From Gammaproteobacteria bacterium (lineage in GTDB: Bacteria > Pseudomonadota > Gammaproteobacteria > S012-40), in NCBI GenBank assembly GCA_029879945.1, contig JAOUPJ010000071.1, forward strand, positions 1 through 13,232: a DNA stretch of 13,232 bases. Direction: 5' to 3'. Position 1 is the first letter of the stretch, and each line of letters starts with the position of its first letter. Positions 1-6,878 of the stretch are shown here, one piece after another. The translations under genes were made by a program, and so were the position numbers. The notes beneath the pieces were generated by a model. The model ran no database searches and had not been told where the DNA came from. It worked only from the letters and a program-made list of their open reading frames with translations.

Positions 1-1083
1 CAAAAGATTTTGTAATATTTGTTTGATCTTTGGTCGGTCGCTTATAATGTGAATTGTTTCGCGGTTCGCTTTAATAGTCAGATGATTATTATTTTTTCTC
101 AAAAGTGGCGTCATGCCACTATTTAGTCCTTCTACCAATTCCACCAGTTCGAATTTATCGTAGTGTACTTCTAGCTTACCTTTTTCCACTTTGGATAGAT
201 CAAGTATTTGGTCAATTAAAAAGAGCAGTTGCTCGCCCTCGTCAGATATATGGTGAAGATAGTCGGTTTCCACCGCATCTCTTACACGCGTATCATCATT
301 GAGAAGTAAATCGGTGAAGCCTATAATGGCGTTCAGAGGTGTGCGAAGTTCATGTGACATATTGGCGAGAAATTCTGACTTGGTGCGATTCGCTGCCTCC
401 GCACTCTCTTTTGCCTGCTCGCTTTCTAGTTGTATCTGGCGACGTTCCAGCATTACGCCTGTCCATCTGGATATGAGCTGCGCGAGATGAATGTCTTTCT
501 TTTGAAAGGGCTCACTTCTTGGTGAACGACTGAAAAAGGCGATAGTTCCAAATTTTTCACCGTTTACCCAAAGAGGCACGGCAAGGTAAACACGAATGGA
601 TGTGCCCTTGCAATAGGGATTATCAGACCATTTAGGAGCCTTGGTATCTTCTATCGCAAGCGGCAAATTGTTTTGAAATACTGGGGCACAGAGTGTCTTT
701 TCCAGTTCGGTAGACCCGCCAATCTTTAGCGGAAAATTATCAATGACATGGGCATGTAAGGTGGTATTGCTCATTTCCTTTTCATTAATATAGGCAATCT
801 TTGCCATCTCTGTATGAAGTAAATTGCACCCGGCCTTAAGCGTGGCCTGAATCTGTTCATCAAAGCTCAATCCCGGAGTGGAAGAAATTTCATAGAGAAG
901 CTGAATGCGTCTGGCCTGATGGGTAATATCTTGGCCCTCGGTGCTTCTTTGTTGTTCCAGTTTGTTCTTGTAGCTGAGCAAACTGAAGAAAAGCGTGAAA
1001 ATTACCAAGAAAAGAACCGCAATCAGTGGTTCTTCCCAGTTCAAAACTGTCGTAGCTTCCCCAACTTTGTAATCTACGTTCAT
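1..1083 (-). CDS. Membrane-anchored GAF-domain sensor histidine kinase (partial, C-terminus beyond the left edge)
   Basis: Reading the minus strand from the ATG at 1083 gives 361 uninterrupted codons running off the window. One hydrophobic helix lies at about residues 18-37, and the rest should be cytoplasmic. Residues about 60-215 look like a GAF sensor domain. A short coiled linker then leads to a HisKA dimerisation domain with the phosphoacceptor motif FLANMSHELRTPLN, His at residue 244. The last residues, PKIKQILQNLL, begin the ATP-binding N box, so the catalytic domain and any receiver domain lie outside. Such kinases autophosphorylate on His and pass phosphate to a response regulator. 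The gene is divergent from lexA. The ribosome binding site is poor (A-rich, no clear GGAG). The signal and the partner regulator are unknown, and a hybrid kinase with a fused receiver cannot be excluded. Confidence 0.9.
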   Translation of the reverse strand, partial: MNVDYKVGEATTVLNWEEPLIAVLFLVIFTLFFSLLSYKNKLEQQRSTEGQDITHQARRIQLLYEISSTPGLSFDEQIQATLKAGCNLLHTEMAKIAYINEKEMSNTTLHAHVIDNFPLKIGGSTELEKTLCAPVFQNNLPLAIEDTKAPKWSDNPYCKGTSIRVYLAVPLWVNGEKFGTIAFFSRSPRSEPFQKKDIHLAQLISRWTGVMLERRQIQLESEQAKESAEAANRTKSEFLANMSHELRTPLNAIIGFTDLLLNDDTRVRDAVETDYLHHISDEGEQLLFLIDQILDLSKVEKGKLEVHYDKFELVELVEGLNSGMTPLLRKNNNHLTIKANRETIHIISDRPKIKQILQNLL

Positions 1084-1192
1084 GTTATGTTTTTATCTTT
1101 TTGATTTAACGAGAAAAATATATTTTCCGCGTGACTCTTAAGGGATATCGGGTCATTGTGAACTAAAGTTAACCGGGTAGTCTGAGAATGTC

Positions 1193-1220
1193 TTCACAGT
1201 TTTGTTGTGTTATTTAAAAT
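1193..1220 (+). promoter_or_regulatory. Candidate sigma-70 promoter for the lexA operon
   Basis: TTCACA at 1193-1198 and TAAAAT at 1215-1220 each match the -35 and -10 consensus at 5 of 6 positions, with a 16-base spacer. The predicted start near 1227 puts the SOS box just downstream of it, where LexA could block transcription. Weaker alternatives overlapping the SOS box exist, so the exact promoter is uncertain. Confidence 0.45.
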
Positions 1221-1243
1221 GATCTGCTATCTTTGCTTTAAAG

Positions 1244-1263
1244 CACTGTATGAATAAACAGTA
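1244..1263 (+). promoter_or_regulatory. SOS box (LexA operator) upstream of lexA
   Basis: CACTGTATGAATAAACAGTA has the full CTG-N10-CAG core of the E. coli-type LexA operator, and it also keeps the flanking A before CTG and TA after CAG. It lies 24 bases upstream of the lexA ATG, as expected for negative autoregulation. It is the only box of this type I found in the window, so imuA and perhaps the GST gene would depend on it through read-through. Confidence 0.9.
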
Positions 1264-1287
1264 TCGAAAAGACAGGAAGCTGAAGCA

Positions 1288-1905
1288 ATGGAACAACTGA
1301 CGGATCGCCAAACCCAAGTCTTGGCTTTTATTAAAGAATACATGGCAGACGAGGGGCTTCCTCCTACTCGGGTAGAGATTGCCAGCGCTCTGGGATTTCG
1401 TTCGCCAAACGCCGCTGAGGACCACATCAAGGCCCTGGTTCGTAAGGGGGCTATCGAAGTTATGCCCGGTATGTCGCGTGGAATTCGCATACTGGGTGAA
1501 GAAAGTGTAGAGGAAGACGGGCTTCCCCTGATTGGTCGTGTCGCCGCCGGCAGCCCGATATTTTCCGAGGCACATGTCGAACATCGCTATGCCTTGGAGC
1601 CAACCCTGTTTCATCCTCCTGCCGATTATCTGCTACGTGTTCGAGGTATGAGTATGCGCGACGCGGGAATTTTAGAAGGTGACATGCTGGCTGTACATCG
1701 CACGAATGAAGCAAAAAATGGGGATCTGGTGGTGGCTAGGTTGGATGACGAGGTTACCGTTAAGCGGTTTGAGCGCAAAGGAAGTCGAATTTTTTTGCAC
1801 CCGGAAAATCCAGATTTCTCGGTTATTGAGGTAAACCTGAACACCCAGGAATTGGACATTGAAGGTATTGGAGTAGGGATTATTCGTAACGGATCCACAT
1901 TATAA
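1288..1905 (+). CDS. lexA: LexA, SOS-response transcriptional repressor and self-cleaving protease
   Basis: The 205-residue product is slightly longer than E. coli LexA (202) and aligns with it throughout. Residues 1-69 form the winged-helix DNA-binding domain, starting LTDRQTQVLAFI with recognition region RVEIASALGFRSPNAAEDH. The cleavage site is Ala87-Gly88 in VAAGSP. The catalytic dyad is Ser122 (RGMSMRDAGI) and Lys159 (VTVKRF), matching Ser119/Lys156 of E. coli shifted by three. RecA filaments on single-stranded DNA stimulate self-cleavage and derepress SOS genes. AGGAAG at 1274-1279 precedes the ATG by 8 bases. The SOS box at 1244-1263 indicates autoregulation. The gene is followed after 11 bases by imuA, probably in the same transcript. 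All key residues are present. Confidence 0.98.
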   Translation: MEQLTDRQTQVLAFIKEYMADEGLPPTRVEIASALGFRSPNAAEDHIKALVRKGAIEVMPGMSRGIRILGEESVEEDGLPLIGRVAAGSPIFSEAHVEHRYALEPTLFHPPADYLLRVRGMSMRDAGILEGDMLAVHRTNEAKNGDLVVARLDDEVTVKRFERKGSRIFLHPENPDFSVIEVNLNTQELDIEGIGVGIIRNGSTL

Positions 1906-1916
1906 GGAGGAACACA

Positions 1917-2558
1917 ATGGAAGTGATACAACCAAACGCAAATAAACTATTACCGCCTGCTCCGTTGTGGCCAGTTGCAGATGAGATATCAAGGCAGTCT
2001 TTTCTTTGGCCGTCTATTCCCACCGGATACGCCGTACTCGATGAATTGCTCCCCGGAGGAGGTTGGCCACAGGCTGCGATTAGCGAAGTCTTTACTGCTC
2101 AACCTGGCATACAAGAGTTAGGATTGTTGATTCCCACTTTGGTGCGCATGAGTCGGCAAGGCAAGTGGATAGCCTGGGTTTCATCACCCTATATTCCTTA
2201 TGGCCCCAATTTGGCGGCATTAGGAATTGATGTTTCCAAGATTCTACTGGTGAAAACCAAGCAGCATGATGACACACTGTGTGTAGTCGAGCAGGCTTTA
2301 CGCTCAGGTACCTGTGGTGCAGTACTGGCCTGGTGCGAACATTCCGATTCACAACAAATGCGGCGTTTACAGTTAGCTGCAAGACATGGAAATACTATGG
2401 GAGTGATTTTTCGTCCCGTAACGGAAATGGACAAGCCCTCCATTGCAGAACTGCGTTTACAACTGGAAGGGACGAGTGATAGTCTGGCAGTCAATATACT
2501 GAAATCTCAAACTTCATGGCCAATTGGGCCGGTTAAATTGTATGGAAATACCAATTAG
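1917..2558 (+). CDS. imuA: ImuA/SulA-family RecA-fold protein (translesion-synthesis-associated ImuA)
   Basis: The 213-residue product has the pattern I know from ImuA. It has an N-terminal PTGYAVLDELLPGGGWP segment, then AISEVFTAQPGIQELGLLIP, WVSSPYIPYGPNLAALGID and ALRSGTCGAVLAW. These are family-wide conserved blocks of a RecA-like core. ImuA normally works with ImuB and DnaE2 in damage-induced mutagenic translesion synthesis, in lexA-imuA-imuB-dnaE2 cassettes. The family is related to the shorter pseudomonad SulA division inhibitors, which also sit next to lexA, so a SulA-like role remains possible. The start is firm: AAGGAGG at 1904-1910 lies 6 bases before the ATG. It is 11 bases after lexA and should be SOS-induced with it. 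The odd point is that imuB and dnaE2 do not follow; a GST gene does. Confidence 0.85.
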   Translation: MEVIQPNANKLLPPAPLWPVADEISRQSFLWPSIPTGYAVLDELLPGGGWPQAAISEVFTAQPGIQELGLLIPTLVRMSRQGKWIAWVSSPYIPYGPNLAALGIDVSKILLVKTKQHDDTLCVVEQALRSGTCGAVLAWCEHSDSQQMRRLQLAARHGNTMGVIFRPVTEMDKPSIAELRLQLEGTSDSLAVNILKSQTSWPIGPVKLYGNTN

Positions 2559-2586
2559 AAGTAATGCTGCATTTTGGAGTTAGTGC

Positions 2587-3183
2587 GTGAAGGTTTTCGG
2601 CGATATTTATTCGGGGAATTGTTACAAGATTAGGCTGTTGTTGTCTTTGTTGGAAATAAAATATGATTGGATTCATGTGGATATTTTAAAAAAGGAAACA
2701 CAGACTGCAGAATATCTACAGAAAAATCCCAATGGGCAAATTCCTTTGCTTGAATTAGAAGATGGCTGCTATCTGGCAGAGTCCAATGCCATACTAAATT
2801 ATTTGGCTGAAGGTACAAAATATTTACCTTCAGATCGATTTTCCAGGGCGAAGGTACTAGAGTGGCAATTTTTTGAGCAGTATAGCCATGAACCCTATAT
2901 TGCGGTCGCCCGCTATATTGCACGGTATTTGGGTTTACCTGAAGATAGGGTGCGGGAATACGAATCCAAACAGGAAAGAGGACACAAAGCCCTTCAAGTC
3001 ATGGAGAGGCAATTATCCCAATCGGAATTTTTTGTTGGGAACGAACTTTCAATAGCAGATATTTCTCTTTACGCCTATACCCACGTGGCGCATGAGGGAG
3101 GGTTTGATCTGCAAAGTTATCCCGCTATACGGGAATGGATAGAGCGTATTATTGCTCTACCCAATTATGTTGCCATGGAGTGA
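2587..3183 (+). CDS. Glutathione S-transferase family protein
   Basis: The 198-residue product has the two-domain GST layout. The N-terminal thioredoxin-fold half begins VFGDIYSGNCYKIRLLL, has the cis-proline at Pro53 in NPNGQIPLLEL, and has the glutathione-contacting Glu65-Ser66 in LAESNAIL. The helical C-terminal half includes FFVGNELSIADISLYAYTH, the conserved N-capping/ADI segment. Such enzymes conjugate glutathione to electrophiles or act as thiol reductases; the substrate is not readable. Translation starts at GTG 2587, with GGAG at 2576-2579 seven bases upstream. The gene follows imuA by 28 bases with no terminator between, and a probable terminator follows it, so it may be read with lexA-imuA. 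The catalytic residue (Ser9 or Cys12) is a guess. Confidence 0.9.
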   Translation: MKVFGDIYSGNCYKIRLLLSLLEIKYDWIHVDILKKETQTAEYLQKNPNGQIPLLELEDGCYLAESNAILNYLAEGTKYLPSDRFSRAKVLEWQFFEQYSHEPYIAVARYIARYLGLPEDRVREYESKQERGHKALQVMERQLSQSEFFVGNELSIADISLYAYTHVAHEGGFDLQSYPAIREWIERIIALPNYVAME

Positions 3184-3184
3184 G

Positions 3185-3236
3185 GTGGGCTGTATAGAGA
3201 ATGCTGTGCTTTATGCGGCTCACATCCCCTTTTTTT
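3185..3236 (+). terminator. Probable rho-independent terminator after the GST gene
   Basis: GTGGGCTGTAT at 3185-3195 can pair with ATGCGGCTCAC at 3213-3223 to form 11 base pairs, three of them G-U wobbles, around a 17-base loop. Seven T residues follow at 3230-3236, six bases after the stem. The wobbles and the gap before the T run make it imperfect. It lies immediately after the GST stop codon and would close the lexA-imuA-GST unit. Confidence 0.45.
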
Positions 3237-3248
3237 AGACTCGTCTAA
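3235..3248. promoter_or_regulatory. Candidate operator 1: perfect inverted repeat TTAGAC-TC-GTCTAA
   Basis: Two perfect six-base arms are separated by TC. The repeat starts on the last bases of the T run after the GST terminator and lies 82 bases before the first gene of the next operon. The two-base centre is too short for an RNA hairpin, so a protein-binding site is more likely. Arms ending in AGAC/GTCT are common in TetR-family operators (general knowledge), but the regulator is not in the window. Confidence 0.4.
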
Positions 3249-3258
3249 CGGAACACCC

Positions 3259-3271
3259 GTACACTGTGTAC
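3259..3271. promoter_or_regulatory. Candidate operator 2: perfect inverted repeat GTACAC-T-GTGTAC
   Basis: This is a perfect 13-base palindrome with six-base arms. It ends 7 bases before TATAAC at 3279-3284, the best -10 candidate for the downstream operon, which has no good -35 match at the right distance. The palindrome therefore overlaps the -35 position, where an activator or repressor would bind. The assignment is inference from position and symmetry. Confidence 0.4.
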
Positions 3272-3330
3272 AACCCGCTATAACATTTTTTTTAAATAAT
3301 TATGGTTAACAATAAATCAAGGAGTTGATA

Positions 3331-3699
3331 ATGATCATAGACCATATTGGACTTGCGGTATCAAATTACCAGACCAGCAAAGAGTTTTATCTTAAAACCT
3401 TGTCTCCTTTGGGAATACAGTTGATGATGGAGGTCCAGGGCTGGGCCGGATTTGGCAAAGAGGGGAAAGCAGACTTCTGGTTTGGAGAACATAGCAAGGC
3501 GCAATCTCCCATGCATATCGCCTTTCTGGCTGACAATCGTGCGGAGGTGGATGCCTTTTATGAAGCCGGAATGGCCTCGGGCGCCAAGGACAACGGCAAA
3601 CCTGGGCTCAGAGAAGAATATCATCCTCATTACTACGGTGCGTTTTTAATAGATCCCGATGGCCACAATATAGAAGCGGTGTGTCATAAGCCGGAATAA
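3331..3699 (+). CDS. VOC (glyoxalase/bleomycin-resistance/dioxygenase) family protein 1
   Basis: The product has 122 residues from the ATG at 3331. That start is chosen over the in-frame TTG at 3325 because AAGGAG at 3319-3324 lies six bases upstream of the ATG, and the family begins MIIDHIGLAV. It is a single VOC module pair of beta-alpha-beta-beta-beta units. Likely metal ligands are His5 (IDHIGL), His62 (PMHIAF) and Glu115 (GHNIEAV). The YHPHYYGAFLIDPDGHNIE segment is typical of small glyoxalase-like proteins. Members range from glyoxalases to dioxygenases and antibiotic-sequestering proteins, so the substrate is unknown. It is the first gene of a packed run reaching 7432 and follows two palindromes that may regulate the run. 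Confidence 0.9.
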   Translation: MIIDHIGLAVSNYQTSKEFYLKTLSPLGIQLMMEVQGWAGFGKEGKADFWFGEHSKAQSPMHIAFLADNRAEVDAFYEAGMASGAKDNGKPGLREEYHPHYYGAFLIDPDGHNIEAVCHKPE

Positions 3700-3740
3700 T
3701 CCAAAATTCTAATCTAGGGTTGATAGCATAGAGTGGGAGT

Positions 3741-4283
3741 ATGAGCAGGATATTTGGAGAGCTGAGGCAAACGGCTTTTGTTGTTTCAGATATTGATCGT
3801 GCGATGGACTATTGGTCCCGGGTCCTTGGAGTGGGACCATTTTTCATAAAAAGAAAAATCCAGTTTACTGATTATGTCTATCGCGGAAAGGCCAGTGACT
3901 CCCCAACGGTTTCCATTGCCTTGGCCAATTCCGGATCTATGCAGATTGAACTGCTACAGCAGCATGATGAAAAACCCAGTCTTTACCGCGAGTTTATTGA
4001 GAAAAAAGCAGAAGGCCTGCAGCATATGGCCAGTTGGTATACAAAGGCTGGTTTTGATGAGAAAAGAAGTCAGTTGCTCGAACAAGGGTACAAGATAGCA
4101 CAGGAATGTACCATACCCTCCAGCGGTGTTCGTCTAGTCTACTTTGATACAGAGGCAGATAACGGGGTCGTTTTCGAGATTGCGGATCTCCTGGAGCCCG
4201 GGCAATATGAGCGGGTGATGGGTATCGTAAAGGCAGCCGAAAATTGGGCTGGTGATCAAGCCGTGAGGGAGGTTCTGCAGTAG
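3741..4283 (+). CDS. VOC family protein 2 (glyoxalase/methylmalonyl-CoA-epimerase-like)
   Basis: The 180-residue product starts RQTAFVVSDIDRAMDYWSRVLGVGPFF, the usual opening of the longer VOC subfamily related to methylmalonyl-CoA epimerase. Candidate metal ligands are Gln10, Glu70 (MQIELL), His95 (LQHMASW) and Glu146 (VVFEIADL). Its reaction is not identifiable. The only in-frame start is the ATG at 3741, because a stop codon lies 12 bases upstream. Its GGGAG at 3735-3739 is just one base from the ATG, an unusually short spacing that may mean weak initiation or coupling to the gene before, 41 bases upstream. The stop codon lies inside an 8-bp inverted repeat (4275-4299). Confidence 0.88.
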   Translation: MSRIFGELRQTAFVVSDIDRAMDYWSRVLGVGPFFIKRKIQFTDYVYRGKASDSPTVSIALANSGSMQIELLQQHDEKPSLYREFIEKKAEGLQHMASWYTKAGFDEKRSQLLEQGYKIAQECTIPSSGVRLVYFDTEADNGVVFEIADLLEPGQYERVMGIVKAAENWAGDQAVREVLQ

Positions 4284-4299
4284 TAAAGTCTTACTGCAG
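4275..4299. repeat. Inverted repeat CTGCAGTA / TACTGCAG over a stop codon
   Basis: Perfect eight-base arms at 4275-4282 and 4292-4299 enclose a nine-base loop. The TAG stop of the second VOC gene (4281-4283) lies partly inside it. No T run follows, so it is not a normal terminator. It could be an mRNA-stabilising or attenuating hairpin, or chance. Confidence 0.5.
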
Positions 4300-4342
4300 G
4301 CATTGTTAATTCGTGAAGGAAGATCGCGATCAGGATGAAAAA

Positions 4343-4882
4343 GTGAAAATCTCGGTTTTTATTGCCACCAGCTTGGATGGGTTCATCGCCAGAAAGAATG
4401 GCGAGATTGACTGGCTCATGGACGCCGATAATAGTGGTGGTGAGGAAGATTACGGCTACAAGGAGTTCTTCGGCAGTGTCGACTGCCTGGTGATGGGGCG
4501 AAACACCATGGAAAAGGTGCTGAGTTTTGGTGAGTGGCCCTATGAGGAAAAGAGGGTGGTGATACTAAGCCGAGCCTTGACAGAGTTGCCACAACAGATT
4601 AAGGAACGGGCAGAGTTATACTCAGGCCCCGTTGCCGATTTAATTAAAAAGTTGGAACAAGAAGCTTGTCATAGTCTTTATATCGATGGCGGAAAGACGA
4701 TACAGTCATTTCTGAAATGTTCACTAATAAATGAAATTATTTTAACTCGAATTCCTATTTTGTTGGGAGAAGGGATTCCTCTTTTCGGGAAGTTACAAAA
4801 AGATCTACATCTTAAACATATACACACTAAAGAATTTCAAAGCGGCTTTGTGCAGTCGACATACGAAGTGGTTTTACAATGA
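4343..4882 (+). CDS. Dihydrofolate reductase family / RibD C-terminal domain protein
   Basis: From GTG 4343 the product has 179 residues and begins ISVFIATSLDGFIA, the standard start of this family (YyaP/YwjB type). Further blocks are MGRNTMEKV (51-59), LYIDGGKTIQSFL (112-124) and ILLGEGIPLF (139-148). These correspond to the NADPH-binding fold shared by DHFR and the reductase domain of RibD. The natural substrate is unknown; it need not reduce folate. I prefer GTG 4343 because AGGA at 4332-4335 lies seven bases upstream and the extra ten residues from GTG 4313 are unlike the family, but 4313 stays open to debate. Its stop overlaps the next start as ATGA, indicating translational coupling with the second GST. 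Confidence 0.85.
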   Translation: MKISVFIATSLDGFIARKNGEIDWLMDADNSGGEEDYGYKEFFGSVDCLVMGRNTMEKVLSFGEWPYEEKRVVILSRALTELPQQIKERAELYSGPVADLIKKLEQEACHSLYIDGGKTIQSFLKCSLINEIILTRIPILLGEGIPLFGKLQKDLHLKHIHTKEFQSGFVQSTYEVVLQ

Positions 4883-5505
4883 AAGAATCTAGCGAATTGA
4901 CACTTTACGCCTATCCCTTTCGGTCCAGGGCAGAAAGAGTGCTCTGGGCGATTCAGGAATTAGGATTGAACTGCAATGTTATTCGAATTAAACCCTTCGT
5001 TGGGGACGGACCAAATCCTGAGCTATTAAAAATCAATCCAGATGGCAAAGTGCCCGTACTGATCCATGGTGAAAAGGCGCTGACCGAGTCACTAGCAATC
5101 ATAGAGTACCTGAACTCAATTTCCGGGAATGCCAAGTTGGTTCCTGTTACGCAAGATAGTATTTATGATTTTCGTAGTAAAATGCACTATGGTCTTACCG
5201 AGATTGAGCCTTATCTTTGGTTTTCGGAGCAAGCAGGTGGGCCGCTAAAGCGTTTTTACAATTGGCCTCAGGATATCTACCCGGAATCTATAAACAGGGT
5301 TCTTCGTGCGAGCAAGTCTGTCTCCGCATTTATTGTAGATAATGCCTATTTATCAGAAGTCGGATTTACCATGTTAGATATTTACTACTATCATATTCTT
5401 ACCTGGGCCAAGCAGCATGGAATTGAACATAGCGCTGATATAGAGGAATACCTGAACAGGCTGGAAAAACGAGAAACATTTCCAAAGGAAATGTACTGGA
5501 AATGA
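4879..5505 (+). CDS. Glutathione S-transferase family protein 2
   Basis: The 208-residue product has an N-terminal thioredoxin-like half. This begins LTLYAYPFRSRAERVLWAIQ, has Pro59 as the cis-proline in NPDGKVPVLI, and has Glu70-Ser71 in LTESLAIIEYL as the glutathione contact. The C-terminal half is helical and ends KRETFPKEMYWK. Unlike the GST at 2587, it shows little similarity beyond the G-site, so the two are not a recent duplication. Conjugation or thiol-exchange activity is expected from the family, with substrate unknown. The ATG overlaps the stop of the DHFR-like gene (ATGA at 4879-4882), which is the clearest coupling inside the cluster. Confidence 0.87.
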   Translation: MKESSELTLYAYPFRSRAERVLWAIQELGLNCNVIRIKPFVGDGPNPELLKINPDGKVPVLIHGEKALTESLAIIEYLNSISGNAKLVPVTQDSIYDFRSKMHYGLTEIEPYLWFSEQAGGPLKRFYNWPQDIYPESINRVLRASKSVSAFIVDNAYLSEVGFTMLDIYYYHILTWAKQHGIEHSADIEEYLNRLEKRETFPKEMYWK

Positions 5506-5527
5506 ACAACTAATAAGGGGAGTTGGG

Positions 5528-5881
5528 ATGAGTATTCACGAAAAAATTAACTATGTAGAGTTTCCGTGTAGAGAATTATCTGCCACCAAGACCTTTTTTG
5601 AATCGGTTTTTTCATGGCAGTTTACGGATTATGGAACGGAATACACGGCTTTTGCCAACAGCGGATTGGATGGAGGGTTCTATCGATCTGAATTACACTC
5701 ATCTGCAGCGAATGGGGGCGCTTTGGTCGTTTTCTATAGCGATGATTTAGAGAGCACGCTACAAAAAGTGAAGGAAAACGGTGGGGAGATTAATGAAGAA
5801 ATATTTTCCTTCCCCGGGGGGCGTCGATTTCATTTTGTCGAACCTGGTGGGAATGAGTTTGCCGTGTGGTCTGATAAGTAA
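5528..5881 (+). CDS. VOC family protein 3
   Basis: The 117-residue product is a small VOC protein of the type starting with NYVEFPCRELSATKTFFESVFSW. It has Glu11 where many members have a metal-binding His, DDLESTLQKVKENGG in the middle, and PGGRRFHFVEPGGNEFAVWS at the end (Glu110 as a second candidate ligand). The missing first His suggests altered or absent metal binding, though this is common in the subfamily. AAGGGGAG at 5515-5522 lies five bases before the ATG, a strong initiation site. It is 22 bases after the second GST and 13 before the NTF2-like gene, so it is very likely in the same transcript. Confidence 0.9.
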   Translation: MSIHEKINYVEFPCRELSATKTFFESVFSWQFTDYGTEYTAFANSGLDGGFYRSELHSSAANGGALVVFYSDDLESTLQKVKENGGEINEEIFSFPGGRRFHFVEPGGNEFAVWSDK

Positions 5882-5894
5882 CAGTTGACACGCT

Positions 5895-6266
5895 ATGACT
5901 GTACTTTTGAAAACAATAAAAGAGCTGGAAGAAAAGCTGCTGCATTCAGATGTAAGATCGAATCCCGAGTTACTTGATGAACTCTTGGCGCAGGAGTTCG
6001 AAGAGATCGAAAGTACGGGTAGGCTAACGAGTAGAAGAGAGGTAGTAGACTGGTTGCTGAATAAGGAAGTCAACACACGTTGGTCGCTGGATGCGTTTCG
6101 CATAAAGCCCTTGTCAGAAGAAGTTGTTTTGGCCGTCTATGTCGCTACCAAGTTGAATACAGAGAACAAGAAGTCCAAAGGTTCGATGCGTTGTTCTATT
6201 TGGCAGAGACATGGCGACAATTGGAAAATGATTTTTCATCAAGGAACCAATATAGAGGCTCGCTAA
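5895..6266 (+). CDS. DUF4440/SnoaL-like (NTF2-fold) protein
   Basis: The 123-residue product has the cone-fold pattern of DUF4440 proteins. There are N-terminal helices (IKELEEKLLHSDVRSNPELL), then LLAQEFEEIESTGRLTSRREVVDWL, a strand-rich middle with VVLAVYVATKL, and the end CSIWQRHGDNWKMIFHQGT. The family covers small enzymes such as isomerases and cyclases, and binding proteins, and no catalytic residues can be assigned. No good ribosome binding site is visible. The start lies 13 bases after the third VOC gene, so translation may depend on ribosomes from upstream. It fits the small-molecule-modifying character of the cluster. Confidence 0.82.
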   Translation: MTVLLKTIKELEEKLLHSDVRSNPELLDELLAQEFEEIESTGRLTSRREVVDWLLNKEVNTRWSLDAFRIKPLSEEVVLAVYVATKLNTENKKSKGSMRCSIWQRHGDNWKMIFHQGTNIEAR

Positions 6267-6299
6267 TCTTTCAGTTGGGTCAGGAGTTGTCGGCTACCT

Positions 6300-6878
6300 A
6301 TGAGTGTTGTTGAGATTGAAACAAAACGATTGCTCCTGAGGCAGTGGAAAGAAGAGGATCTGCCTGTGTTTGCAGCAATCAATGCCGATTCAGAAGTAAT
6401 GAAATATTATCCCAGTGTTTTGTCAGCTCAGGAAAGTAATGCGTTGATAGCGCAATTTTCGTCTAAAATAGAAGAGCGTTCCTGGGGATTCTGGGCCGTT
6501 GAATTATTGAATAGTAAACAGTTCATTGGTTTTATTGGTTTGAATGAACCTGGCTACACGCTCCCATTTAGTCCATGCGTAGAAATTGGCTGGCGTCTGG
6601 CCAGGGCCTATTGGGGAAAAGGTTATGCCACAGAAGGGGCGCAGGTTTCTTTGAACTATGCTTTTAGTGAACTTGGACTGGAACAGGTGTATTCATTCAC
6701 ATCAGTTCTAAATAAGAGATCATTGGCGGTTATGCAGCGTTTGGGTATGATTAATGTGGATACGAATTTTATTCACCCTTTGATCGCTGAAACTGACCCC
6801 CTGTGCGAACATGTATTGTATAAAATTACGCGGTCTCAATGGAAAGACATGAAGGGAATTGGAGAAGCTAAGTTATGA
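6300..6878 (+). CDS. GNAT-family N-acetyltransferase (RimJ/RimL type)
   Basis: The 192-residue product opens with IETKRLLLRQWKEEDLPVF, the standard first strand and helix of RimJ/RimL-like acetyltransferases. The acetyl-CoA pyrophosphate loop is RAYWGKGYATEG at 102-113 and the late motif is NKRSLAVMQRLGM at 138-150. It transfers an acetyl group from acetyl-CoA to an amine; relatives modify ribosomal-protein N-termini, other proteins or amine drugs, and the acceptor here is unknown. AGGAG at 6282-6286 is 13 bases from the ATG, rather far. The stop overlaps the start of the phosphatase gene as ATGA (6875-6878), so the two should be co-translated. Confidence 0.92.
   Translation: MSVVEIETKRLLLRQWKEEDLPVFAAINADSEVMKYYPSVLSAQESNALIAQFSSKIEERSWGFWAVELLNSKQFIGFIGLNEPGYTLPFSPCVEIGWRLARAYWGKGYATEGAQVSLNYAFSELGLEQVYSFTSVLNKRSLAVMQRLGMINVDTNFIHPLIAETDPLCEHVLYKITRSQWKDMKGIGEAKL

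Noticed and set aside
1460..1931. Minus-strand open frames opposite lexA
   Set aside because: They mirror the coding strand of a confidently identified gene and have no family features or ribosome binding sites.
2518..2532. GGCC repeat near the end of imuA as a possible terminator
   Set aside because: Only four pairs form, it lies within the coding sequence, and no T run follows.
3243..3330. Integron attC recombination site suggested by GTCTAAC at 3243-3249 before a cassette-like gene set
   Set aside because: No matching GTTRRRY partner was found at a suitable distance, and two gene pairs in the cluster overlap, which cassettes do not do.
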